64,000 bases of DNA from Neorhizobium sp. NCHU2750 (GTDB lineage Bacteria; Pseudomonadota; Alphaproteobacteria; Rhizobiales; Rhizobiaceae), in contig NZ_CP030827.1 of assembly GCF_003597675.1 (NCBI RefSeq), forward strand, positions 806,001 to 870,000, read 5' to 3'. The notes beneath the pieces were generated by a model. That model had not been told where the DNA came from, searched no databases, and saw only the letters and a list, made by a program, of their open reading frames with translations. This document shows, piece after piece, positions 1 to 7,632 of this stretch; position 1 is the first letter of the stretch, and each line of letters opens with the position of its first letter. A program made the translations under genes and the position numbers.

Positions 1-276
1 GGGCAGGTGACGATCCCGAAGGCAGTGCGCGACCTGCTCGGCATAAAGCCGGGCAGTCAGGTGGATTTTCATCGCACTGCCGATGGCAGCATCGTGCTGT
101 CCAAGGCCGGCGGCAAAAAGCCCGAAAGCCGCTTTACCCGCCTCAGGGGCCATGCCGGCGGTGCCGGTAAGGGCCTCGATACGGACGCGATCATGGCGCT
201 TACCCGTGGCGAAAGCCAGGATGACGGCCAGACGCAGGACTACGCCGGCGAGCGCTACGACAGGCGCGGCCAGTGA
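1..276 (+). CDS. AbrB/SpoVT-family antitoxin, 5' end outside the window (VapB-like)
   Basis: The frame is already open at base 1 and reads GQVTIPKAVRDLLGI, the swapped-hairpin core of AbrB-type DNA-binding antitoxins, so the true start lies upstream of the window. A basic, glycine-rich C-terminal tail follows. The stop overlaps the start of a PIN-domain gene, the usual antitoxin-toxin arrangement in vapBC operons. In such pairs the antitoxin neutralises the PIN ribonuclease and represses its own promoter. Family and pairing are seen in the sequence; the partner relationship is inferred from the overlap. Confidence 0.85.
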   Translation, partial: GQVTIPKAVRDLLGIKPGSQVDFHRTADGSIVLSKAGGKKPESRFTRLRGHAGGAGKGLDTDAIMALTRGESQDDGQTQDYAGERYDRRGQ

Positions 277-680
277 CGCTGGTCGACACCAATGTCCTGC
301 TCGATCTCGTGACCGACGATCCGGTCTGGGCCGGCTGGTCAGTCGAACAGCTCGAGGCGGCAAGCCTTGCCGGCCCGCTCTTCATCAACGATATCGTCTA
401 TGCCGAACTTGCCGTTCGCTATCCGCGCATCGAAGATCTCGATGCCTTCGTGGCCGAGGCGGGGCTGGTGATGCTGCCTCTGTCCCGCGCCGCCCTTTTT
501 CTCGCCGGCAAGGCCTTTACCCGCTATCGCCGCTCCGGCGGCCTGCGCACCGGCGTGCTGCCGGATTTTCTCATCGGCGCCCAGGCGGCGGTCGAAGATC
601 TGGCCCTCCTCACGCGCGATACCGGCCGCTACAAGAGTTATTTCCCGACCATCCGCCTGATCGCACCGCAAGCCGCCTGA
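273..680 (+). CDS. PIN-domain ribonuclease toxin (VapC-like)
   Basis: A 135-residue protein starting with GTG inside the last codons of the antitoxin gene, so translation is probably coupled. The N-terminus reads LVDTNVLLDL, the first acidic strand of PIN domains. Further acidic residues (ELAVRYP, then LPDFLIGAQA and LLTRDTGRY near the C-terminus) supply the remaining metal ligands. PIN toxins cleave RNA, often initiator tRNA or rRNA, in an Mg/Mn-dependent way. The length is normal for VapC and no catalytic acid appears lost, so the toxin is probably functional. Confidence 0.88.
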   Translation: MTLVDTNVLLDLVTDDPVWAGWSVEQLEAASLAGPLFINDIVYAELAVRYPRIEDLDAFVAEAGLVMLPLSRAALFLAGKAFTRYRRSGGLRTGVLPDFLIGAQAAVEDLALLTRDTGRYKSYFPTIRLIAPQAA

Positions 681-770
681 ATGGCAGATACGTTTATCGC
701 CGCTTGCCGGGCGGCGATAAAGCGATAATCATGCCGACGGGCACAGGATCGGGCGAAGAGGGGGACGGTG

Positions 771-1358
771 ATGCAATCCCTGCCAAGTCATGCGGAATAT
801 TTCGGCCATGTGCGAACCATTATCGGCATGGTTCTGGCGCTGAGCCTCGCCCGGCTGGTCAATGGCCTCACCCGCTTCGTCCAGCATCCGGGCACGATCA
901 AGGTCTATCCCGTTCATCTGGGCTGGGTCGTCTTCCTGCTGATCTCCATCGTGCATTTCTGGTGGTACGAGTTCCATCTGGTACTCGTGCCGGTCTGGAC
1001 CTTCCCGCTCTACGGCTTCCTGATCTTCTATGCCATGGTATTCGCAGCGCTCACCGCCTTGCTGTTTCCCGACCAGATGACCGAATATGACGGTTTCGAG
1101 GATTATTTTACCAGGCGCAAACGCTGGTTCTTCGGCCTTCTCGCCTTCGCCGCACTGCTCGATGTCGGCGATACGCTGGTCAAGGGGCAGGACTATTTCC
1201 GATCCCTCGGCATGGAATATCCGATCCGCCAGGCAGCCTTTGTCGGCCTCTCCATCACCGCCATGTTCATCAGTTCGAAACGAGCCCAGCTCGCACTCGT
1301 GCTTGCGGCCATCGTCTATCAGGTCAGCTGGATCGTCAGGCTTTACGATATCCTGTGA
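771..1358 (+). CDS. Conserved hypothetical integral membrane protein
   Basis: About 195 residues with five to six hydrophobic segments (for example near residues 15-30, 45-65, 75-95, 115-130 and 145-190) and no recognised enzyme motif. ATG at 771 is preferred over GTG at 768 because a GAGGGGG Shine-Dalgarno sequence then sits six bases upstream. Aromatic residues cluster in a short loop (HFWWYEFH), as in small membrane-bound redox or sensor-anchor proteins, but this does not assign a function. It stands alone, about 90 bases after the VapC gene and 165 before the next gene. Confidence 0.7.
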   Translation: MQSLPSHAEYFGHVRTIIGMVLALSLARLVNGLTRFVQHPGTIKVYPVHLGWVVFLLISIVHFWWYEFHLVLVPVWTFPLYGFLIFYAMVFAALTALLFPDQMTEYDGFEDYFTRRKRWFFGLLAFAALLDVGDTLVKGQDYFRSLGMEYPIRQAAFVGLSITAMFISSKRAQLALVLAAIVYQVSWIVRLYDIL

Positions 1359-1523
1359 GGCAGGGGGAGCATGTCGACGCAGGGCGGCCGATGCAATTCA
1401 TCCCATTCGTCAAAACCGCCCCGCGGCACTGGCCAAAGCCCGTTCCTCCCTTATCTCCCCCAATGCCGAAGGGTGAAGCGCGCCCGCGGCAGCAAACGAT
1501 ATCGGCCGGGGGAGGGCTGAGCC

Positions 1524-1997
1524 ATGCACAAGAACACCATCTGTCTCTGGTATGACGGCGAGGCCGAGGCCGCCGCCCGCTTCTATGCCAAAACCTTTCC
1601 GGACAGCGCGATGGGCGCCGTCATCCGCGCGCCGGGCGATTATCCGGATGGTCGTGAGGGCGATGTGCTGGTGGTCGAGTTCACCCTCTGCGGCATTCCC
1701 TGCATCGGCTTGAACGGCGGCCCGATCTTCAAGCATAACGAGGCCTTCTCCTTCCAGATCTCAACCGAAGACCAGGAGGAAACCGACCGCTACTGGAATG
1801 CCGTCGTCGGCAATGGCGGTGAGGAGAGCGAATGCGGCTGGTGCAAGGACCGCTGGGGCATATCCTTCCAGATCACCCCGCGCACCCTGATGGAGGCGAT
1901 GAAGGCCGGCGGACCGGAGGCCAAGCGCGCCTTCGATGTGATGATGACGATGAAGAAGATCGACGTCGCCGCCATCGATGCTGCCCGCAAGGGCTGA
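1524..1997 (+). CDS. VOC-superfamily protein (PhnB / 3-demethylubiquinone methyltransferase-like domain)
   Basis: A 157-residue single-domain protein. It has the repeated beta-alpha-beta-beta-beta pattern of vicinal-oxygen-chelate proteins and the signature features of the PhnB-like branch: CLWYDGEAEAAARFYAKTFP at the start, GGPIFKHNEAFSFQI in the middle, and CGWCKDRWGISFQITP before the C-terminal helix. Members of this branch are often annotated as 3-demethylubiquinone-9 3-methyltransferase from the domain name, but they lack an S-adenosylmethionine fold and most have no proven reaction. No operon partner is visible; the MarR gene downstream is convergent. Confidence 0.85.
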   Translation: MHKNTICLWYDGEAEAAARFYAKTFPDSAMGAVIRAPGDYPDGREGDVLVVEFTLCGIPCIGLNGGPIFKHNEAFSFQISTEDQEETDRYWNAVVGNGGEESECGWCKDRWGISFQITPRTLMEAMKAGGPEAKRAFDVMMTMKKIDVAAIDAARKG

Positions 1998-2009
1998 GCG
2001 CGGAAGATT

Positions 2010-2495
2010 TTAGGTCTGAGAAGTGCCGGTGATCGGGTCGAGATTGACGATCGGCTCGAGATTGGTGATCCGGTCGAGATTGTCGATCAACCGCAGAAGC
2101 AAATCGGTAAACTGCTGCCTCTCCTCGTCGCTGAACCCGGTAAGCGCCTCGCGATTGCCGGCAAACAGCGTGTCGATCGCATCCGGCATGCGGGTCTTGG
2201 ATAGTTCCGTCAGGCTGACAAGACTGCTGCGACCGTCATTCGGGTCGGGCGTGCGGGCAATCAGCCCATCGCGCTCCATGCGCGACAGCATCTGCGCCAT
2301 CGGCGGCTGTTCCACTCTCGCAAACCGCGCGAGATCACGCTGGGTGCTGGCCTCGCCATCCTGCAATGCCACCAGAACCGGCAATTGCCCGACACCGAAA
2401 CCCAAAGGCTTCAGCCGCATTTCGCTCAGCCGCGCAAAGCCGCGCGCCGCAAGGCTGATCAGATGCCCCGGCGTCGACAGCACATCCTCGTCCAT
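2010..2495 (-). CDS. MarR-family transcriptional regulator
   Basis: A 161-residue winged-helix protein. The recognition region (QRDLARFARVEQPPMAQMLS) and wing (ARTPDPNDGRSSLVSLTE) match MarR/SlyA proteins, which bind palindromic operators as dimers and respond to phenolic or oxidant ligands. The ATG at 2495 is chosen because GGAAAG lies just upstream; a further in-frame ATG at 2567 has no such signal. The C-terminus carries three copies of a six-residue unit (NLDRIT, NLEPIV, NLDPIT). It is divergent from a SnoaL-like gene 119 bases away, which it may regulate. Confidence 0.9.
   Translation of the reverse strand: MDEDVLSTPGHLISLAARGFARLSEMRLKPLGFGVGQLPVLVALQDGEASTQRDLARFARVEQPPMAQMLSRMERDGLIARTPDPNDGRSSLVSLTELSKTRMPDAIDTLFAGNREALTGFSDEERQQFTDLLLRLIDNLDRITNLEPIVNLDPITGTSQT
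2031..2084 (-). repeat. 18-base tandem repeat, three units, inside the MarR gene
   Basis: Three consecutive 18-base units sharing the core GGTCGAGATT or GGCTCGAGATT lie at 2031-2048, 2049-2066 and 2067-2084. The period is a multiple of three, so the repeat lengthens the protein C-terminus by whole hexapeptides without shifting frame. Confidence 0.8.
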
Positions 2496-2527
2496 TCTCT
2501 TGCCTTTCCAGACCCGTTGACAGTGAT

Positions 2528-2552
2528 TTACATACGTACATATATATCTGCG
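2528..2552. promoter_or_regulatory. AT-rich imperfect palindrome between the divergent MarR and SnoaL genes
   Basis: The otherwise GC-rich intergenic region has an AT-rich block centred on TACGTA, with flanks that are only partly symmetric (8 of 12 positions around the centre). This is where a MarR operator and the two divergent promoters would be expected. No clear -35/-10 pair is claimed. Confidence 0.35.
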
Positions 2553-2614
2553 CGCCGCGCCGATCAAGCATGGCCTTGACGTTGGAAATCACGCGGGACG
2601 AGTAGGAGAACGAC

Positions 2615-3028
2615 ATGTCGGAAAACCACGCCGAGCTGGTGAAGCTCATCTATGACCGTTTCAACGCCCGCGATACCGATGGCGTTCTGGCGGTGACATC
2701 CGAAGATGTCGCCTGGGCCAATGCGATGGAAGGCGGCCATGTCCACGGCCACGCGGCCCTGCGCGACTACTGGACCCGCCAATGGGCGATCGTCCGCCCG
2801 GTGGTCGAACCCGTGGCGATTCGCAGGCTCGCCGGCGATGCCCCGGACGACAAGGCGCAAGGCATTGCGGAAGAGACGATCGAGGTCGAGGTGATCCAGA
2901 AGATCTACGATCTCGAAGGCCGCCCGCTGGGCGAGCCGTCACAGGGCCTGAAGGACAAGACGGTGCTGCATCTCTTCCGCCTGCAGGATGGCAGGATCAC
3001 CCGCTTCGACGTGCGCGACACGGCCTGA
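2615..3028 (+). CDS. SnoaL/NTF2-like protein (ketosteroid isomerase-type fold)
   Basis: A 137-residue protein with the cone-shaped NTF2-like pattern: an N-terminal helix (LVKLIYDRFNARDTDGVL), a strand ending in TSEDVAWANAMEGG, a helix with HAALRDYWTRQW, and long C-terminal strands finishing with HLFRLQDGRITRFDVRD. Such proteins bind or isomerise small hydrophobic ligands, and many have no known reaction. A GACGAG-type ribosome site precedes the ATG. Divergence from the MarR gene suggests ligand-responsive control. Confidence 0.8.
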   Translation: MSENHAELVKLIYDRFNARDTDGVLAVTSEDVAWANAMEGGHVHGHAALRDYWTRQWAIVRPVVEPVAIRRLAGDAPDDKAQGIAEETIEVEVIQKIYDLEGRPLGEPSQGLKDKTVLHLFRLQDGRITRFDVRDTA

Positions 3029-3156
3029 ACGATCTGGTGATCCATCTTGCCCCCCCGTGATCCGCGGGCCATCCGTGCCATGGCGGCGGGGTGGCTGAGG
3101 AAAGCCGCCCGCAACGCTCAAGCCGCCGGTTTCGCTTCACGCTAGGCAAGCACGCC

Positions 3157-3957
3157 CTAGAATTTCACCACCGACACCACCCGAGCAGGCGTGGTAGTCG
3201 GCGCTGCCCGCCAGATTTCCCGCATCGTCTTCATGCCGCCGATCTTTGCCGAAAGCGTGGTGCTGCCGGGAACAGCGGCCTCGATCTGCGCCAGATGGGC
3301 ATTGCTCACCTTTTCGCGGGCGCAGGCGCCCTTCACCGTCCACAGGTTCTCGGCTATGCCGCTGCCGACCGCAGAGGTGATCGCGCTTGCCGCCACGTCG
3401 TCCCGCTGTACCTTCTTCGCCTTGACCAGGCCCTGGATCGCCTCGCCGAGAATGATCGCCGAATCCTTGAACGTGACCCCCGCCATTTTGTCGTATTGGG
3501 CATTGCTCTGCTTGTCGACGATGCAGTGCTGCGCGGTAAACAGCCAGTCATGGATCATGTAGGCCGGCGCATAGCCCCACGGATTGAGGCCCTTGAACAC
3601 CTGCGCGATCCGCGGGATCGAGCCGCCGTCGGTATACATCACACCAGGACGGATCACCTTGGCGGGCCCGTCGCCTGGACGGGTGAAGGTCAGCGGATCC
3701 GCCGGATCGGGCACGAAGACGAATTGCCCGTCGCCGCTTTTGTCGCTGCCCGCCCCGACCCACATGACGATCAGGCTGCCGGTAAAGCCGCCGGGTTTCA
3801 GCCCATCATAATCGATGCTGACGCAGCCGCCGAGCAGCAGTGCGGCCGTCGGTAGCAGCCGCCGCGCCAATGCCTTCCAGCGCACGCCGGTTTTCAAGAC
3901 CGGCTTGCCCGGCGCCGTATAGGCTCGGCCACGGTTCGTGAGTTTGACCTCGGACAT
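3157..3957 (-). CDS. DUF1353-family lipoprotein
   Basis: A 266-residue protein whose first 45 residues are basic, then hydrophobic, ending in a lipobox (LLLGGC), so it is probably lipid-anchored in the envelope. The body carries the DUF1353 signature: a threonine-aspartate-glycine turn (YTDGGSIPR) followed by a conserved IHDWLF segment. DUF1353 was first seen in phage tail regions but also occurs as chromosomal singletons in rhizobia; its biochemical role is unknown. There is no operon partner; the upstream 350 bases are non-coding. Confidence 0.75.
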   Translation of the reverse strand: MSEVKLTNRGRAYTAPGKPVLKTGVRWKALARRLLPTAALLLGGCVSIDYDGLKPGGFTGSLIVMWVGAGSDKSGDGQFVFVPDPADPLTFTRPGDGPAKVIRPGVMYTDGGSIPRIAQVFKGLNPWGYAPAYMIHDWLFTAQHCIVDKQSNAQYDKMAGVTFKDSAIILGEAIQGLVKAKKVQRDDVAASAITSAVGSGIAENLWTVKGACAREKVSNAHLAQIEAAVPGSTTLSAKIGGMKTMREIWRAAPTTTPARVVSVVKF

Positions 3958-4307
3958 GCTTCATCTCCCCCATTCTCCCGGTTGAATATTGAAATCAACC
4001 AAAGCGGGAAATCAACGAGGAATAAACGTCCATCGCGCATTTGCCGCGAGCTGTGGTCCGGCGATCACGCTCCGGCCATGCCGGCAAAGTCGATGGACGC
4101 GCGTGTTGCCGCAGTTGCAACGGTTTGCCCGTAAAATCGTCATGACGCTGCATAAATAGGCAGATAAGCTCTTGCAAAACGTCAGCAATGGCGCATAAGC
4201 AGCGCCATTCCAACAGGTATCGAAACGATCCCGGTCAGGCGCGGCGCTTCCATCGCCGGGCATCCTCGGGCGCTTTCGAAAATGGCGTCGCGGAGCGCCT
4301 TTTCATC
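3958..4307. other. 350-base intergenic region, no gene recognised
   Basis: This region separates two divergent genes. It is less GC-rich near its left end and probably holds the promoters of both. No convincing short ORF, hairpin or repeat was seen. Confidence 0.5.
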
Positions 4308-5225
4308 ATGAAGACTACAACGGCTTATGCCGTCGGCGGTAACGTCATTCTGGCCGGCATCCTTCTGATGCTGGTGGGCGATTTCATGTTCGCCTTGAAC
4401 GATGCCATGGGCAAATGGCTGGTCGCAAGCTTCTCGGTCGGGCAGGTCCTGCTCGTCCGCTCGCTGGGTGCCTTTCTCGTGCTGGGGCCGATGCTGTCGC
4501 GCGCTCCGGCCAAATCGCTCCTGAAGGTCGACAAACCCCACTGGCAGTTCGCCCGCGTGCTGATGGCAACCGGCGACACGGCGCTGTTTTATGCGGCCGT
4601 CACCTATATGCCGCTCGCCGATGTCATGACCTTCTACATGGCCGGACCGATCTATGTCGCGGCCATCTCGCATTTCCTCCTCGGCGAGCGGATCGGCTGG
4701 CGGCGCTGGCTGGCGGTCTTAGTTGGCTTCATCGGCGTCGTCATCGCGCTGCGGCCGTCCTCGGCCATGCTCTCCTGGCCGTCGATCTTCGCGCTGGTCG
4801 GCAGCCTGTCCTTCGCGCTGTCGCTGGTGCTCGGCCGGGTACTGCGCTCCACCCCGGATGTGACGCTCGTCACCTGGCAGACGCTCGGCAGCCTGTTGAC
4901 CGGCATCGTCCTGAGCATCGGCACCTGGAGCACCTTCAGTGGCCAGCAGCTGGCAGCCCTGCTGCTGCTCGGCGTCGTCTCCTGCTCGGCGCATCTGATG
5001 ATCACCCGCTCGCTCAAGCTTGCCCCCGCATCGCTGCTGGCGCCGCTGCAATATACGCTGCTTTTATGGGCGATCGTCTTCGGCTGGACCTTCTTCGGCG
5101 ATTTCCCCGACAGGCAGACGCTTGTCGGCGCCGTCGTCATCGTCTTTGCCGGCATGTTCATCTTCCATCGCGCCAAGGTGAAGGCGCAGGAGCCCGTCGT
5201 GCCGAATAATTCGAGCCACGGCTGA
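4308..5225 (+). CDS. EamA-family (DMT) transporter
   Basis: About 305 residues with ten hydrophobic segments in two EamA halves. The first half begins with ILLMLVGDFMFALNDAMGKW and its fourth-fifth helices contain a conserved EamA-like segment (MTFYMAGPIYVAAISHFLLG). The second half ends near VGAVVIVFAGMFIFHRAK. These proteins export or import metabolites in the inner membrane; the substrate cannot be read from the sequence. The ATG at 4308 is chosen because the protein then starts just before the first membrane helix; upstream codons read as non-coding. Confidence 0.88.
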   Translation: MKTTTAYAVGGNVILAGILLMLVGDFMFALNDAMGKWLVASFSVGQVLLVRSLGAFLVLGPMLSRAPAKSLLKVDKPHWQFARVLMATGDTALFYAAVTYMPLADVMTFYMAGPIYVAAISHFLLGERIGWRRWLAVLVGFIGVVIALRPSSAMLSWPSIFALVGSLSFALSLVLGRVLRSTPDVTLVTWQTLGSLLTGIVLSIGTWSTFSGQQLAALLLLGVVSCSAHLMITRSLKLAPASLLAPLQYTLLLWAIVFGWTFFGDFPDRQTLVGAVVIVFAGMFIFHRAKVKAQEPVVPNNSSHG

Positions 5226-5245
5226 CCACGCGGCCTCAGGATGAC

Positions 5246-5280
5246 AAAAGCCGCCCGCGCAGGCTGCACGGACGGCTTTT
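5246..5280. terminator. Rho-independent terminator, probably bidirectional
   Basis: A 12-base stem with one mismatch (AAAAGCCGCCCG against CGGACGGCTTTT, 11-base loop) lies 20 bases after the EamA stop and 50 bases after the stop of the convergent barrel gene. It has A and T runs at its two outer ends, so it can stop transcription from both sides. Confidence 0.8.
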
Positions 5281-5328
5281 CCTCGTGCCCTGTCGGGCGC
5301 GTCTTCATGAAATTTGGTCGAAACGGCC

Positions 5329-5970
5329 CTAGAATTTCACCCCGATACCGACCTGGATGATATTCTGGTTGAAATCGACATTGGCGCCGTCGAGGCGGCC
5401 ATGGCCGTAATCGTTGTAGCGATATTCCAGCCGGCCGAAGACATTGTCGGTAAAGGCGTGGTCGACGCCGGCGCCGATCGTCCAGCCGTTCAGCGTGTCG
5501 CTGTCATTGCCGGTCGGCGCCTTCAGCCTGACATCGGTCGCCGTCCAGCCGCCGGCCGCATAGATCAGCGTGCGGTCGATCGCGTAACCCAGCCGGGCGC
5601 GCACCGAGCCGTTGACGCCGCCTTCGAGCTTCACGCCGCCGCCGTAATTGTTGTCGTTCCAGTCGTAGTTGATGTCGCCTTCGACACCGGTGACGAAACC
5701 GTTGGAGAACTGCCAGTTATAGCCGGCGAACCCGCCGAGCCGCCATCCGTCGAAATCGTCGGAACCGGCACCCTCCAGATGCCCGTCACCCCAGCCATAG
5801 CCGGTATGGGCACCGAGATAGGGGCCGCTCCAGGTGAAGACGGGCATCGTATCGACGGCGGCCGGCGCGGTCGGCACTTGCTCCACAGCATCCGCCGCAA
5901 AGGCTTCAGTGTAGGCTGCGGTCGACGCGGCAAGGGCCGTGGCCGCAGCAAGAACGAAAATACCCTTCAT
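5329..5970 (-). CDS. Outer-membrane beta-barrel protein (RopB/Omp25-like)
   Basis: A 213-residue protein with a clear signal peptide (MKGIFVLAAATALAASTAAY, cleaved near AFAA), then alternating amphipathic strands typical of eight-stranded porin-like barrels, such as YLGAHTGYGWGDG, WRLGGFAGYNWQF and FGRLEYRYNDYG. It ends in a C-terminal phenylalanine after IQVGIGVKF, the signal for barrel assembly. AGGAGGT seven bases upstream fixes the ATG at 5970 rather than 5976. The family is abundant in rhizobia and brucellae and helps stabilise the envelope; it is not known to be an enzyme. Confidence 0.9.
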   Translation of the reverse strand: MKGIFVLAAATALAASTAAYTEAFAADAVEQVPTAPAAVDTMPVFTWSGPYLGAHTGYGWGDGHLEGAGSDDFDGWRLGGFAGYNWQFSNGFVTGVEGDINYDWNDNNYGGGVKLEGGVNGSVRARLGYAIDRTLIYAAGGWTATDVRLKAPTGNDSDTLNGWTIGAGVDHAFTDNVFGRLEYRYNDYGHGRLDGANVDFNQNIIQVGIGVKF

Positions 5971-6204
5971 GGGCATGACCTCCTGATGCGTTACATCGAA
6001 TGATCTAGGAGCGAATGCTAAAAAAACCAGAGGCGAAATCTCAGGTAGCACAAGAGTGATCGGGCAGGGCGGTGCAGGCGATGGCGAAGGCGGGTTCAAA
6101 ACCGGTGGCCGGGCGTCTGAAAACGGCTGGTTTGCCGCTGTAAGTGGGCCGGCTTCGGCGCTGGGGCTTGACCGCGGACGGGATTGCAATCCTAAGTCTA
6201 TACC

Positions 6205-7632
6205 ATGGATGTGAGGGACGCCGAACACGCAAAGGACGGGACGACGCGGCGCGCGACAGGCGCGGCACCCAGCCTCATGTCCGGCGAAAACGGCCGTATG
6301 CTGGCACTGATCTCGAGCGGCATCGGGCTGCATGCCTTCAACCAGTTCGCCATCGTCGCCGCCATGCCGCTTGCGGCGGCAGAACTTGGCGGGCGCGGCT
6401 GGTTCAGCTGGGTCTACAGCCTCTATTTCATCGGCTCGATCGCCGGCGGCACGCTGGCCGCCTCGCTTCGCGACCGGCTCGGCGTGCGCCTGAGCCTCGC
6501 CATCGCAGCACTCGTCTTCGCGCTTGGCGGCGTCATGGCCATGCTGGCGCCGGCCTTCGGCTTCATCGTCGCCGGCCGCCTGCTGCAGGGCGTGGCCGAC
6601 GGGCTGATCGTGGCGATCTGCTACAGCCTCATCCCGGCCAATTTTTCGGCCGCGCTGATCGCCCGCGTCTTTGCCGTCGAGGCAACCGTCTGGGCGGTGG
6701 CGGCATTGCTCGGCCCGCTCGTCGGTGGGCTTTTGGCGCAGGGCATATCCTGGCGGGCATCCTTTCTCGCCGTCCTGCCGCTTCTCGCGGCACTGGCGGC
6801 CATGACCGGCCTTACCAGGCCGAAAACGGGCGAGGGCAGGGCTGCAGCCTTTCCGCCGCTCACCATCGGCCTCTGGGTCGCCTCCGCCTTTGTGCTGGCA
6901 CTCTCCTCGGCCGGCAGAAGCCCGCTCTGGCAGGGCGGCATGCTGGCGGCGGGACTGGCCGTCCTCGTCTTCGCCATCCGCCTTGATGGGCGGTTCGGCG
7001 CGCCGCTGTTTCCCGCCGCCGCCTTCAGGCCGGGTTCGGTGCTCGGTCGCGCCTTCCTGATGCTGTTCCTCATGTCGGCCGGCCATTCGGCGGGCAGCAC
7101 CTATCTGGCACTTCTGCTGCGCGAGGTCTTTCAGCTTGCCCCGGCCATAACCGGCTATGTCATCGTCGTCATGGCACTCACCTGGAGCGCGGTCGCCATG
7201 GTCGCCGCCCGCGTCACCGGAAAGACCGCCCGCCACGCCGCAATGCGCGCCGGCCCGCTGTTTCAAGGTGCGGGCTTTGCCACGATTGCCGCGGCACTCG
7301 CACTGCAATGTCTGCCGCTCGTCATCCTCGGCCAGATGCTGATCGGCACCGGCTTCGGGCTTGCCTGGGCCAATGTCAACCAGGTGGCAATGGAAGCGGC
7401 CGATCAGGGCGAGCGCGACCGGGCAAGCGCGCTGCTGCCCACCATGTCGACTGCCGGCTATGCCGTGGGTGCGGCACTCTCTGGCACGATCGCGGCCGCC
7501 ACCGGGCTTGCGGCAAGCCTTGGCGCGGGATCGGCCGGCGATACCGCCACCTGGCTTTACGGCACGGCCGCCCTGGGCGCGCTGGCAAGCTTCATTCTCG
7601 GTTTCGGCGTCAGGCTGAAACCTGTCGCTTGA
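6205..7632 (+). CDS. Major facilitator superfamily transporter (drug/metabolite efflux type)
   Basis: A 475-residue protein with at least twelve, probably fourteen, hydrophobic segments. The loop after helix 2 (ASLRDRLGVRLS) fits the MFS GxLxDRxGRR signature, and helix 4 contains GRLLQGVADGLI, like motif B of proton antiporters. It most resembles multidrug exporters. The first 30 residues are hydrophilic and unusual, so the real start may be ATG at 6277. The 3' end overlaps the convergent MocR gene by 23 bases. Confidence 0.85.
   Translation: MDVRDAEHAKDGTTRRATGAAPSLMSGENGRMLALISSGIGLHAFNQFAIVAAMPLAAAELGGRGWFSWVYSLYFIGSIAGGTLAASLRDRLGVRLSLAIAALVFALGGVMAMLAPAFGFIVAGRLLQGVADGLIVAICYSLIPANFSAALIARVFAVEATVWAVAALLGPLVGGLLAQGISWRASFLAVLPLLAALAAMTGLTRPKTGEGRAAAFPPLTIGLWVASAFVLALSSAGRSPLWQGGMLAAGLAVLVFAIRLDGRFGAPLFPAAAFRPGSVLGRAFLMLFLMSAGHSAGSTYLALLLREVFQLAPAITGYVIVVMALTWSAVAMVAARVTGKTARHAAMRAGPLFQGAGFATIAAALALQCLPLVILGQMLIGTGFGLAWANVNQVAMEAADQGERDRASALLPTMSTAGYAVGAALSGTIAAATGLAASLGAGSAGDTATWLYGTAALGALASFILGFGVRLKPVA

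Noticed and set aside
3958..4307. Possible short ORFs on either strand before the EamA gene
   Set aside because: No ribosome site, no family resemblance, and composition like the surrounding intergenic DNA.
5329..7308. 659-codon minus-strand frame covering the barrel gene and the first part of the MFS gene
   Set aside because: Only the part from 5970 down encodes a recognisable protein. The rest lies antisense to the MFS gene and is rich in arginine, glycine and glutamine, typical of shadow frames in GC-rich DNA.
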